Part shown: piece by piece, positions 1-7,883 of the stretch
Layout of the letters: every line of letters begins with the position of its first letter
Numbering within the stretch: position 1 is the first letter of the stretch
DNA from: CAYUNA01 sp047629355
GTDB taxonomy: Bacteria; Bacteroidota; Bacteroidia; Chitinophagales; Saprospiraceae
Assembly (NCBI GenBank): GCA_047629355.1
Contig: JBLHWU010000122.1
Coordinates: forward strand, 1 to 19,290
Direction of reading: 5' to 3'
DNA length: 19,290 nt
Position numbers and translations under genes: made by a program
The notes under the pieces: generated by a model
Databases searched by the model: none
Told to the model about the DNA's origin: nothing
Seen by the model: only the letters and a program-made list of their open reading frames with translations

Positions 1-3000
1 CGTACAACTGAACCTACACCACATTGGTCGGTAGTGAAAACTACTGTTGGAGTAGTTTCTACTGAACAGTTGTCAAAAGCAGTTACGTCACCGTATCCAC
101 CAGCAGTCATTGCAATAGATTCGCAAGCATTATCTCCATCACAAGCCAACAATGCAACCTCTAAATTATCAGCAAACTCATCGCAAGTCAACGTAGCATT
201 TGCAGGACAAACAACTACAGGAGCCAATTTGTCTTCTACCAATACTTCAATCATACATTCGTTGAAATTGTTGTTGCAGTCATAAGCCCGAAAAACAACC
301 ATTACTGGGCTATTTGTAATATCTGAACAGCAGAAAGTTACAAATTCGCCATTATCTGGGTCAGAAGGAGAATCATTTAAGTCACCATCATTGTCAAAAG
401 TTGTGTTTCCTAATACACCGCAATTATCCGTCATTCGACGAACTTCAAAACGATCAAGGCAACAGTTGTCATAAGAACCATCATCAAATGTTTCAGCGTA
501 AATTACCGCCAATCCATCAGAAGACAATGCTACCTGAGTGATTTCATCACACACAGCAACTGGCGCCGTTTGGTCTGCTATCTCTAAAGTATAAGTCGTC
601 GATTGTCCAACATTTCCACATGCATCTTCCGCAGTCCATACTACGAAATAGTTACCAACTGGCAATGCAGGATTGATTAATCCGTTGTCACCAATATTTG
701 CTACCGCTGAATTCAAAGCGATATCTGAATAAACAAAACCATTGATTTCAACAACACCTGTGCAGTTATCCGTTGCAGTACCCAATGCAATTGGTCCTTG
801 ACCTTTACATGCTTCTGGGTGTGCGCCTGGAATGTTTGCATTCACGATAATGTTTGCACCAGATGTAACAGGTGCAACTTGGTCAATTACCTTGATAATT
901 TGAATGTTGTCTTCGCCTTGATTATTTGACGTAACAATTGTAGCATCACACCAGTTTAAAACAGTCCAAGTCCGAACAATTTTGAAAACTGGAGAATCTG
1001 TAGAGGCTGCAAAACCACAAGTTTCAACCACTACATCCGCAGATGCATAACCATACTGACAGTAAATACCGTCAATTTCAGTTGGAATACCAGAACCTGT
1101 TGGTAAGCCTGTTGCTCCAATTATTTGAGTTAAGGAAGTACTGTTAACTGGAATACCTGTCAAATCCCAAGCAGCAGTTCCTGGAAAAAGCGAATAAGAA
1201 GTACCAAATGTACTACCAAAATTATTAGAGATATTTGGATTGATATTAATTGGATTGATGATGTATGGGTGTGCTGCGTATTGCTCACAAGACCACACAA
1301 GGTCATCTGGAAAATTCACTTGGTCAGCATCTGGACGAACAACCGAAATGATTCGCTCGCAAGTTTCAGAAGTATTTCCTTGATTGTCAACTGCTATGTA
1401 AGTTTGAGAATACGTCACCGTGTTGTCATCACAAGCATCATCATCTAACAATACTTGGTCAATTAAGGTGACCATTGGGTTAGAATCACAATTGTCCAAT
1501 GCAGCTGGTGCAGGAACTGTTCCGATAGCTTGCGTACAAGTAATGGTACGATTGATACAAGCAATTACCGGAGCCAATTTATCTTCTACAGAAACGGTCG
1601 ACCAACAGCTATTCGCATTGCCACTACATGCATCTGTTACGGTTACAATGTAAGTTTCGCCAATGTTGTTTGCCGTCAAAACGTTTCCTGTTACGCCTGC
1701 AATGTTGATATCAAATGCGCCATTGTCTTGGTCTCCTTCCAAAATCATGTCAGGAAGAATAGTTACAGAACAATCTTCATCTAAAGAAATTTGTACGTTG
1801 TCATTACAAGACATTGTACCTGCTGGTTCGCCAACGAATAGTAAATAAGAATAATCAGCAGTACAACCAGGTTCAGACATTGTACCTGCATCTGCATCAA
1901 AAGTTACTTCAATATTATAAGTACCAGTTCCTAAAGTTGTTAAATCTAAAGAAATCGGTGTCGCTGCATTAGCTGCAGTTGTACCAGAAAATGCAGATAC
2001 GCTATTGACGGTTACGTCCAATTGTCCGGCTACATCAGGTGCTACCGTAAAATCATACGTTCCATCAGCGACACAAACATTGTTTGATTCATTTAAACCA
2101 GCAACGTTTAGGTTTGGATAAGTACAAGAGTTACCAATTGTTAATATTTGACCTGAAAACAAATTAGTTACTGTAATTTCATACCCTAAACCGTCAACAT
2201 GAACACCTGCCAATTGGAAAGTACCCGGATTCCCAGAAAGTTCAGTGAACTCCGCATTTAGAACAGAGAATTGAGGATAAACTACACCTGAAGTAGCTTG
2301 TGTTAATGGACTAATTCCATCTACAATATATAAGCCGTTGCCATTGGTAATTGCACCAAATTCAGTAATTTTTGTTACTTGCCAAATATCACCAGGTATT
2401 CCTGTTATTTCAATCAACTCTCCAAACTGACCGTCAGAATCGTTCGTTGCATTGTCTAAACAAACACATGGATCCACAATGTTTATACACGCCTCCAAAA
2501 AGTTAACGACACAAGTACTCGTATGCGCACCTAAGTCATCGTTGAAATTTTGAGGAAACTCTTCCCACATATTTGCAGCGACAGTAAAGGCATCGAAAGG
2601 ATTGTTGTCCCCGATTTCGATATCCATTCTTCGTAGAATAGTTTCATTTGAAGAATAAGTAGAAGAATTTCCAATTTGTCCCAAAGCATCTACAACTTCA
2701 TCGTTTAAGGATAAAGTAACCGCATCATTTCCATTCCAAAATGTACCTGAAGCTTCAATATCTGCTTCCGCTAAAAATTCATCAGCAGAATCATCATCAC
2801 AAACGACAAATACATCACCCGAAAGGATAGTACCACTTAATACTATAGTATTGTTTGGCGTAGTTGCTCCATTTGAATAAATTTTCACTTCATATCCATC
2901 CAAGACAATACACTCTTGAGTTGGATTGTAAATTTCTACACATTTATTATTACCAGAACCTTCAATATATTCTGAAAAGAACAATTCGCTACAAGTTTCA

Positions 3001-4415
3001 GTCGAACAACTTGATGGCACGCTAACTCCAGGAACATTAAAGTCAAAGCAATCAGGATTATCTAAAAACTGTGCTGTAACTGAAAGGTCTCCAGGAATAG
3101 TTGGAGCCGTAACCATCAATATTTGACCGTTTGGTCCGATTGCACCAACAGCAAGTGTTTCCGTAGCGATAACTTCGCTTCCTGAATATGCTGTAATTAC
3201 TAAATCACCCGTAGTTGGTGGTGTTGTATAATTTATCATTACATCAAATGTAAAAGTATCATCCGAAGAATCACCTACTGTTCCACCATCATCACAAGCA
3301 GAAACATTCGAAACTGCTACCACATCTACCGTACAATCACAAGCATCAGAAGCAATCTCAATGTCACTCACTCTCCAACGGCTATATCCACCATTATCCA
3401 TGTATTGAAATGCAACATAAAAGTTAGCTAAATCAGCAGCAGGAATCGCTATCAAGTCAACGGACTGTGCACCATCTACATTACTAAATGTAGCCAATGT
3501 TGTCCAAGTAGCCGCAGTTGGGTCACCAGAACCCGTATAATCAGAAGACCATCGAACCAATAAATCAGTTGCACTAAAACTTTCGTCTGTTGTAAAGTTA
3601 AAATCCAAACCAGTAGCACCGGTATAGTTCAATACTGGAGAGATTGTCCAAAAATCAACATTGCCACCGCAACCACCGCCACAAAAACCGTTGAATTCAT
3701 AGTTTTGATTTGCTGCGTTCCATGCGCCAGTGTTTGTTACCGTATTGTCATTTGCTACAACTTCATTAGTAAAAGTACCAAAGTCATTGAAACATGAAGT
3801 CGTCACAACTGGAGGCATCACCACGCCACCAGCATTCAATATGCCAGGAGTCGCAATTGTGGTTACAATAGTTGTACTACCATCAGGATCACGTTGAAAA
3901 GAGTGTATATCTTTATCATTGTTCGCATCTTCATTGTACTGAATCGTCTGACCCAAATCGCTCAATAAACCAGCATCGTCACCATCATTGGTGTCATAAA
4001 CCACTGCGTCAATCAAGTTGATTGCCGTTGGTGCAGTACCGTTTGGAAAGTCCGTAGCGTCCGCTTGATAAAGTGCTACTGCATCCGCTCCGTTTTGTAG
4101 CCCATTGGAGTTGAAAGTGATAGTTACACCGTTAACACCAATGTTTCCTAAAACGAAAAGTCCATCTGCATTGGTTGTAAAACCATCCAAATCGAACGCA
4201 TTGTAAGATTTATCATTGCTACCATTGTAAAATACCACAACATAACCATCTAAAGCGGTGTTTCCTGCACCTCCATCGTAGAGTTCTACGAATTCCCCAG
4301 TATCTGTGCCTGGAGTATCTGCATCAACTTCATTGATGAAGATTTGTCCATTCACCGTTCCGAGGCTAAAGCAACAGAGGACGAGAAAGAATTTAAATTT
4401 TGTAAAAAGATTCAT
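1..4415 (-). CDS. Giant secreted multidomain adhesin-like protein, N-terminal part (runs off left edge)
   Basis: The frame is open without a stop from an ATG at 4415 to the window edge, giving 1471 residues and no C-terminus. Residues 1-23 form a signal peptide (basic start, hydrophobic core, cut after VNG). Residues about 24-150 resemble a lamin-tail domain (INEVDAD, GEFVELYD, LDGYVVVFYN). Residues about 209-352 resemble a jelly-roll choice-of-anchor/MAM-like module (FWTISPVLNY, GYSRWRVSDIEI). Residues about 472-580 are a second lamin-tail-like domain (SEYIEGSGNNKCVEIYNP). From about 940 onward come HYR/Ig-like modules opening with VEDKLAPVIAC, VIDQVAPVTSG, IADQTAPVAVC and VEDKLAPVVVC, with paired cysteines. 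Such proteins in Saprospiria are usually T9SS substrates; that sorting domain would lie outside the window. A surface adhesion role is inferred. Ligand and catalytic activity are unknown. The many cysteines suggest disulfides outside the cell. Confidence 0.9.
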   Translation of the reverse strand, partial: MNLFTKFKFFLVLCCFSLGTVNGQIFINEVDADTPGTDTGEFVELYDGGAGNTALDGYVVVFYNGSNDKSYNAFDLDGFTTNADGLFVLGNIGVNGVTITFNSNGLQNGADAVALYQADATDFPNGTAPTAINLIDAVVYDTNDGDDAGLLSDLGQTIQYNEDANNDKDIHSFQRDPDGSTTIVTTIATPGILNAGGVVMPPVVTTSCFNDFGTFTNEVVANDNTVTNTGAWNAANQNYEFNGFCGGGCGGNVDFWTISPVLNYTGATGLDFNFTTDESFSATDLLVRWSSDYTGSGDPTAATWTTLATFSNVDGAQSVDLIAIPAADLANFYVAFQYMDNGGYSRWRVSDIEIASDACDCTVDVVAVSNVSACDDGGTVGDSSDDTFTFDVMINYTTPPTTGDLVITAYSGSEVIATETLAVGAIGPNGQILMVTAPTIPGDLSVTAQFLDNPDCFDFNVPGVSVPSSCSTETCSELFFSEYIEGSGNNKCVEIYNPTQECIVLDGYEVKIYSNGATTPNNTIVLSGTILSGDVFVVCDDDSADEFLAEADIEASGTFWNGNDAVTLSLNDEVVDALGQIGNSSTYSSNETILRRMDIEIGDNNPFDAFTVAANMWEEFPQNFNDDLGAHTSTCVVNFLEACINIVDPCVCLDNATNDSDGQFGELIEITGIPGDIWQVTKITEFGAITNGNGLYIVDGISPLTQATSGVVYPQFSVLNAEFTELSGNPGTFQLAGVHVDGLGYEITVTNLFSGQILTIGNSCTYPNLNVAGLNESNNVCVADGTYDFTVAPDVAGQLDVTVNSVSAFSGTTAANAATPISLDLTTLGTGTYNIEVTFDADAGTMSEPGCTADYSYLLFVGEPAGTMSCNDNVQISLDEDCSVTILPDMILEGDQDNGAFDINIAGVTGNVLTANNIGETYIVTVTDACSGNANSCWSTVSVEDKLAPVIACINRTITCTQAIGTVPAPAALDNCDSNPMVTLIDQVLLDDDACDDNTVTYSQTYIAVDNQGNTSETCERIISVVRPDADQVNFPDDLVWSCEQYAAHPYIINPININPNISNNFGSTFGTSYSLFPGTAAWDLTGIPVNSTSLTQIIGATGLPTGSGIPTEIDGIYCQYGYASADVVVETCGFAASTDSPVFKIVRTWTVLNWCDATIVTSNNQGEDNIQIIKVIDQVAPVTSGANIIVNANIPGAHPEACKGQGPIALGTATDNCTGVVEINGFVYSDIALNSAVANIGDNGLINPALPVGNYFVVWTAEDACGNVGQSTTYTLEIADQTAPVAVCDEITQVALSSDGLAVIYAETFDDGSYDNCCLDRFEVRRMTDNCGVLGNTTFDNDGDLNDSPSDPDNGEFVTFCCSDITNSPVMVVFRAYDCNNNFNECMIEVLVEDKLAPVVVCPANATLTCDEFADNLEVALLACDGDNACESIAMTAGGYGDVTAFDNCSVETTPTVVFTTDQCGVGSVV

Positions 4416-4654
4416 TTTCCACGAGATTTTAAAATGTGTAAATTTTCAGAGATTAGAATAGAATGATTCCATAGTGTAAAATTCCTAATCTCTAAATTTT
4501 GGTTAAACGCAAAAAGCCCATGTCGCGAACAACATAGGTTACAGATATTTTAATACTTATTATATACTCGGTAAAAGGGAATAACAAAATCGAAAGAGTG
4601 GTCCCCTTTCGGAAAGGATTTACTTTTCATATGATTATAATTTGTTATGCCGTC

Positions 4655-4680
4655 TTATTAGTCAAATCATTGACTAATAA
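4655..4680. repeat. Perfect 10-bp inverted repeat, 6-base loop
   Basis: TTATTAGTCA (4655-4664) and TGACTAATAA (4671-4680) are perfect complements around AATCAT. It lies inside the predicted leader of the giant gene and has no T-run on its minus-strand 3' side, so a plain terminator is unlikely. It could be an operator, a leader structure or a stability element. Confidence 0.6.
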
Positions 4681-4812
4681 TTGTGAAACAAAAAATAATC
4701 CAAATTTTAGGAATGAAGTAAAATACTTAATTCGGTAGGAAAAAAGGTAGAAATATCCATTGAGGATAATTCTGTAATTTTTTATTTTGGATTATAATTC
4801 ATCTTACAATAA

Positions 4813-4842
4813 CAAAAGTAGAAAAGAAGATTGGCATTTCAA
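4813..4842 (-). promoter_or_regulatory. Bacteroidota-type promoter TTG-N19-TACTTTTG
   Basis: On the minus strand TTG (4842-4840) is followed after exactly 19 bases by TACTTTTG (4820-4813). This matches the Bacteroidota sigma consensus TTG-N19-TAnnTTTG in both boxes. Transcription would start near 4806 and run toward the giant adhesin gene at 4415, leaving a leader of about 390 bases. No equally good match was seen closer to the ATG. Confidence 0.65.
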
Positions 4843-5041
4843 AAAATAGTTTAGGAAAATTTCAATATTTAACGTTGATTTTGAGGAATGAATAGCTCAA
4901 CACTATAAATACATTTTGTTTTTTTTGTTTTAAAGCCTTTTATCTCAAGTTATTGAATCGTTTTTACTAATTTCTCAATTCATCTATTTCATCTAAGTAA
5001 CACGTCATTCTGGCAACCCGCAATTCAAAACCCGTAATTCG

Positions 5042-5719
5042 TCAGTAGCTTTCAAATTTATATCCTACCCCATAAATCGTTTTCAAAAAATCGCCACAGT
5101 TGTTTTCTACTAATTTTTTACGCAGATTTTTCACATGCGCATAGATAAAATCGAAAGACGCGGCTTCATCCATGTGGTCACCCCAGAGGTGTTCAGCAAT
5201 GCTTTCTTTTTTGACAACCCGATTTTTATTACGGGCAAGATAGAGGAGAATATTAAATTCCTTTTTGGTTAATTTCAACGTAGTCTCATCTGCAACGACG
5301 CGGCGTTCATCCATGTTGATGCTCAATTTTCCAAAGGTCAATTCCTTTTTAAATAGCTTTGTTTTTCGGCGAGTGACTGCTTTTACTCGTGCATTTAATT
5401 CTAAAACATCAAAAGGTTTGCCTATAAAATCGTCCGCCCCAACTTCCAAGCCATTGATGCGGTCAGCCACTTCATTTTTACTCGAAATAATGACAATTCC
5501 TGTCTCTTCATTGTCTTTTCGCAACATCTCGACTAATTTCAAGTTATCGCCACTTGGCATATCTAAGTCGATAATTGCGCAATCGTAGTCGTAATTGTTA
5601 ATTTTTTTATAGCCTTCCCGAAAGGTAATCGCAGATTCACAAACATGACCACTTTTTTTGAAAAAATCGGACAACTTAGATAGCAACCCTTGGTCGTTTT
5701 GGATGAGTAGAAATTTCAT
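5042..5719 (-). CDS. OmpR/PhoB-family response regulator with amide-substituted acid pocket
   Basis: This 225-residue protein has an N-terminal receiver domain (about 1-115) and a C-terminal winged-helix DNA-binding domain (about 125-222, ending KTIYGVGYKFE as in OmpR/PhoB proteins). The phospho-acceptor is D51 (IIDLDMP), the conserved hydroxyl residue is S79 and the conserved lysine is K101 (IGKPFD). The Mg2+-binding acidic pair expected at the end of the first strand reads Q7-N8 (LLIQND); only D9 is acidic. ATG at 5719 is preceded by AGGAAA about 7 bases upstream. No histidine kinase gene is adjacent, so its partner lies elsewhere, if it has one. It would act as a DNA-binding transcription regulator in the cytoplasm. 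Targets are unknown; the giant gene downstream on the same strand is separated by 626 bases and its own promoter. Confidence 0.93.
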   Translation of the reverse strand: MKFLLIQNDQGLLSKLSDFFKKSGHVCESAITFREGYKKINNYDYDCAIIDLDMPSGDNLKLVEMLRKDNEETGIVIISSKNEVADRINGLEVGADDFIGKPFDVLELNARVKAVTRRKTKLFKKELTFGKLSINMDERRVVADETTLKLTKKEFNILLYLARNKNRVVKKESIAEHLWGDHMDEAASFDFIYAHVKNLRKKLVENNCGDFLKTIYGVGYKFESY

Positions 5720-5849
5720 TTTTTATTTCCTATAATTAAGTAACGCGTAATAATTAATCAGGTAATTTTATAAACATCTTTTTCCGCTATTTCCCTTTAA
5801 AAAATCTAAATTTCGTGCAAGCATTTTTAAAGGGTAACAAGTCTATTTA

Positions 5850-6470
5850 CTAATTGTCACGACTTCCTTCATCCGCAATAGAATCAAAATCAAATTCCTC
5901 TTCGGCATTCTCTTCATACAAGTCGTCCAAGTCATCATCTTCATCTTCATCGTCCTCTTCTTCTTCTTCTTCAATTATCGGTGCAGCAGTCGACTTTTTG
6001 ATAACGCGAGAAATGATGACAGGCGCACCTTTTTCTTTAACTTTTGGCTTTGGCTTTGGTACATCCTCATCCTCTTCTATTTCATCCGTCTTTTTGGGAG
6101 GAGCTGCTTGTATATTTTTTCCAGCGATAGATTTACTCGTGGTGGGTACGGCTATGAGACGACGTTTGTCAATCAACTCCCCAGTCACAATACAAATTCC
6201 ATAAGATTTATTGTGAATGCGTTGCAAAGCATTCTGCAAATCATTGACGTGCTTTCTTTGGCGAGATACCAACATTTGTAGCATTCCAAGATCATTTTGA
6301 CTGGAAGAATCATCCATCCAATCACTTTCGCTTTCCATTGTTTCTGCGGCTTCTTTATAGTCATTTTCTAAGCGTTCCAACTTAGCCATTCCCTTCTCTA
6401 TCAGTGCTGCTACAATTGTTTTAAATTCAGCCAAATTAGCTTCAGAATAACGCGAACTTACCGTTGCCAT
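5850..6470 (-). CDS. DksA/TraR-like protein without the zinc-finger cysteines, long acidic tail
   Basis: The core (RYSEANLAEFKTIVAALIEKG ... LQNALQRIHNKSYGICIVTGELIDKRRLIAVPTT) matches the short DksA/TraR-like proteins of Bacteroidota: a helical hairpin followed by the zinc-finger region. Only one of the four zinc cysteines remains (YGIC-IVTG), so zinc binding is unlikely; this is common in the clade. Start M at 6470 gives 206 residues and fits the usual family start; ATG 6527 or a TTG at 6605 would only add a basic extension. After the core comes a lysine/proline stretch (KPKPKVKEK) and about 35 nearly all-acidic residues, probably disordered. By family it would bind RNA polymerase through the secondary channel. 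The tail's role is unknown. It lies 130 bases upstream of the response regulator on the same strand. Confidence 0.85.
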   Translation of the reverse strand: MATVSSRYSEANLAEFKTIVAALIEKGMAKLERLENDYKEAAETMESESDWMDDSSSQNDLGMLQMLVSRQRKHVNDLQNALQRIHNKSYGICIVTGELIDKRRLIAVPTTSKSIAGKNIQAAPPKKTDEIEEDEDVPKPKPKVKEKGAPVIISRVIKKSTAAPIIEEEEEEDDEDEDDDLDDLYEENAEEEFDFDSIADEGSRDN

Positions 6471-6730
6471 AACATCCAATTTTTTATTTTTTTGAAAATA
6501 TTTTGCTGTAATTGAGTACCCGGACATCTTTATTCTGGGAATTCTAGGACTAATATTTTTTTGATAGCTTTTCTTTAAAAACCCTTTAACAGTGGGGGTA
6601 TTCAATGATTTTTAAAGGAGAAATATCGAAAAAAGATAGTTCTAAAAACCGCTAATAAATGTGCCTGGGTACTTAGATAGGTGACCCCAAATAATCGACA
6701 CCTTCTTGTCCTACTAAAAGGAGAAGAATA

Positions 6731-6779
6731 TTGATTGTTCAAATTTAGAAAAAATAGTACTCTAAATTTCGACAATCAA
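6731..6779. repeat. 19-bp inverted repeat with 11-base loop
   Basis: TTGATTGTTCAAATTTAGA (6731-6749) pairs with TCTAAATTTCGACAATCAA (6761-6779); 17 of 19 positions are complementary, with two central mismatches. There is no T-run on either side. It is too long to expect by chance. It could be a remnant of a small inverted-repeat element or a regulatory RNA structure upstream of the DksA-like gene. Confidence 0.65.
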
Positions 6780-6827
6780 GTGAAGTGCAAATAATTACTA
6801 CAAATCTGTATTAATTCTGAATTTTTC

Positions 6828-6856
6828 AAAAAAAGCAGACGAAAGAAACTCGTCTG
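6828..6856 (-). terminator. Terminator-like hairpin, minus strand
   Basis: CAGACGA (6836-6842) pairs with TCGTCTG (6850-6856). Read on the minus strand, the stem is followed within two bases by a run of seven T (plus-strand A-run 6828-6834). No clear gene on the minus strand ends here; it lies about 360 bases upstream of the DksA-like start. Confidence 0.45.
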
Positions 6857-7065
6857 GCTAGTCGGTCATGGAGACCTGAAATCTTAGTTTTTAAACTGTT
6901 TCATATAATGACTTTAAAATTACATGAAAACAAATCTACTCCTAAATTTTGAATAAAATCAAAATTTTAGCAAAAAAAATATTTCCTCCACGCATTTTCA
7001 GAATTTCTTCAGAATTGCTCCTCTTTTTTGTCCTATATTTTTTTTTAATCAACCATTTTTTTAAA

Positions 7066-7242
7066 ATGAAACAACAACAAAAATTTTCAAAAAGAAACTT
7101 AAAAAAGATGCCGCTTGAAAAAAGCTACCCAGATATGGGGAAACGCATCACTAAGAAAACTAAAAATCAAGGCAGACAACGTTCGGACGATGATTCCCGA
7201 GAAGATTATAATGCCTTTGATAATTTCTATGATTTCGACTAA
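7066..7242 (+). CDS. Small hypothetical protein, basic with acidic C-terminus
   Basis: The ATG at 7066 gives 58 residues: a lysine/glutamine/arginine-rich N-terminal two-thirds (MKQQQKFSKRNLKK, GKRITKKTK) and an acidic aromatic end (DYNAFDNFYDFD). I do not recognise it. A TTG start at 6949 would add a hydrophobic helix but uses a rare start. A strong intrinsic terminator begins 43 bases after the stop, which supports transcription in this direction. The charge split suggests a nucleic-acid- or protein-binding small protein, but this is only inference. Confidence 0.45.
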   Translation: MKQQQKFSKRNLKKMPLEKSYPDMGKRITKKTKNQGRQRSDDDSREDYNAFDNFYDFD

Positions 7243-7284
7243 ATTCCAAAATTTTGTTTCTTTGACAAATACCGTAATTTTAAG

Positions 7285-7321
7285 AAAGTATCCGATAGCC
7301 CTGACGGGTACCGGATACTTT
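7285..7321. terminator. Strong bidirectional intrinsic terminator
   Basis: AAAGTATCCG (7285-7294) pairs perfectly with CGGATACTTT (7312-7321), with a CCC/GGG inner pairing in the loop and T-runs on both strands. It ends the small ORF on the plus strand and the orphan sorting-domain frame on the minus strand. Confidence 0.85.
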
Positions 7322-7345
7322 TTACAGGTTTTTTTATTCAACCTA

Positions 7346-7648
7346 TCACTTCCGTAAAACAAGCCGCTGCATCCACATATCCTGCCCAACCTGCACTTTT
7401 ACTAAATAAATCCCATCTAAAAAGTCATTTAAATCAATATTTATTTTTTTTGTCAAAACAGCCATTTCTGGTTTGGTAAAAACTGTTTTTTCAGTCACAT
7501 CAAAAATAGAAACACTTAGGGAATTTATAAAAAATAACCTACCCATCTGACTTGCTCTTTTCCCTTTTAAAAATGCTAAAAAAAGTCTCAAATAACCAGT
7601 TATGCTCGCTTTTTTTAACCTCTTTAAAAGAAAAAATAGCTGCGTCAT
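7346..7648 (-). pseudogene. Orphan T9SS type A C-terminal sorting domain (gene remnant)
   Basis: The last 60 or so residues form the C-terminal half of a type A T9SS sorting domain: SVSIFDVTEKTVF, then LDGIYLVKVQVG and the ending MQRLVLRK. The usual opening motif (PNP) is missing, and the 100-residue frame begins with a basic hydrophobic stretch that is neither a clean signal peptide nor a cargo domain. The rest of the secreted protein is gone. Just upstream of the frame (from 7666) lies the inverted repeat bounding a small element, which suggests that insertion or deletion removed the 5' part. It could be expressed as a 100-residue product but would have no cargo. Confidence 0.7.
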
Positions 7649-7665
7649 CTTGGGTCGCTAATTTA

Positions 7666-7871
7666 GTAACTACTCAGGTCTTATTTTGGCGAGTTTGAGG
7701 GAAGAGTTTGGGCTTATTGCCCAAACTCTTCCCTCAAAAACACCCAGCCCGCCGCCTTCGGCAGCGGGGGAGAAGGCTCAGGGGGGAGAGAAATTGGTTT
7801 TTTTTTATAAAAATCCAATTTTCCTCTCCCCTAAAACCCCTTTGTCAACTACAGAGTACCTGAGTAGTTAC
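7666..7871. mobile_element. 206-bp non-coding element with 14-bp perfect terminal inverted repeats
   Basis: GTAACTACTCAGGT (7666-7679) and its exact reverse complement ACCTGAGTAGTTAC (7858-7871) bound a segment with no gene that contains two long hairpins and one short GC hairpin (repeat copy 1). The flanks CTAATTTA and CTAAAACA agree at 5 of 8 positions, possibly a worn 8-bp target duplication. Ends beginning GTAA and 8-bp duplications are features of the IS66 family, so this may be a non-autonomous relative; that assignment is tentative. Confidence 0.6.
7691..7840 (+). repeat. Two-hairpin dispersed repeat, copy 1 (compound A-B-A)
   Basis: Hairpin A is a perfect 20-bp stem: TTTGAGGGAAGAGTTTGGGC (7694-7713) and its complement (7719-7738), loop TTATT. 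Hairpin B (7748-7769) is a short GC-rich stem with a TTCG loop. A second A-like hairpin follows (about 7782-7831, GGGGAGAG against CTCTCCCC), ending in CCCTAAAACCCC much as copy 2 ends in CCCTCAAAACCCC. It differs most from the other copies and lacks the CCGCAGG centre. Confidence 0.7.
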
Positions 7872-7883
7872 CTAAAACAGCTA

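Larger units (their letters stand above)
4416..5041. other. AT-rich intergenic region / long leader of the giant gene
   Basis: No convincing gene is present. Very short minus-strand ORFs occur (the longest noted is about 26 codons, opening MKSKSFPKGD), with no support as genes. The region holds the promoter at 4813-4842, a 10-bp inverted repeat at 4655-4680 and a 12-base direct repeat, AACCCGCAATTC (5015-5026) and AACCCGTAATTC (5029-5040), just past the response-regulator stop codon. Confidence 0.6.
6471..7065. other. Gene-poor spacer with structured inverted repeats
   Basis: No supported gene lies between the DksA-like start and the small ORF at 7066. The spacer holds a 19-bp hairpin (6731-6779) and a terminator-like hairpin (6836-6856). 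It was checked for a tRNA around 6660-6720 and none was found. Confidence 0.5.

Noticed and set aside
1420..1848. Overlapping plus-strand frames of 61-84 codons inside the first 4.4 kb
   Set aside because: They lie antisense to the giant minus-strand frame, which has signal peptide, domains and no stops; they are shadows.
5854..6204. Plus-strand serine-rich frame of 116 codons
   Set aside because: It is the antisense of the GAA/GAT-rich acidic tail of the DksA-like gene; poly-serine is the expected shadow.
6660..6720. Possible tRNA or small structured RNA in the spacer
   Set aside because: No T-arm consensus, no acceptor stem and no anticodon stem could be arranged.
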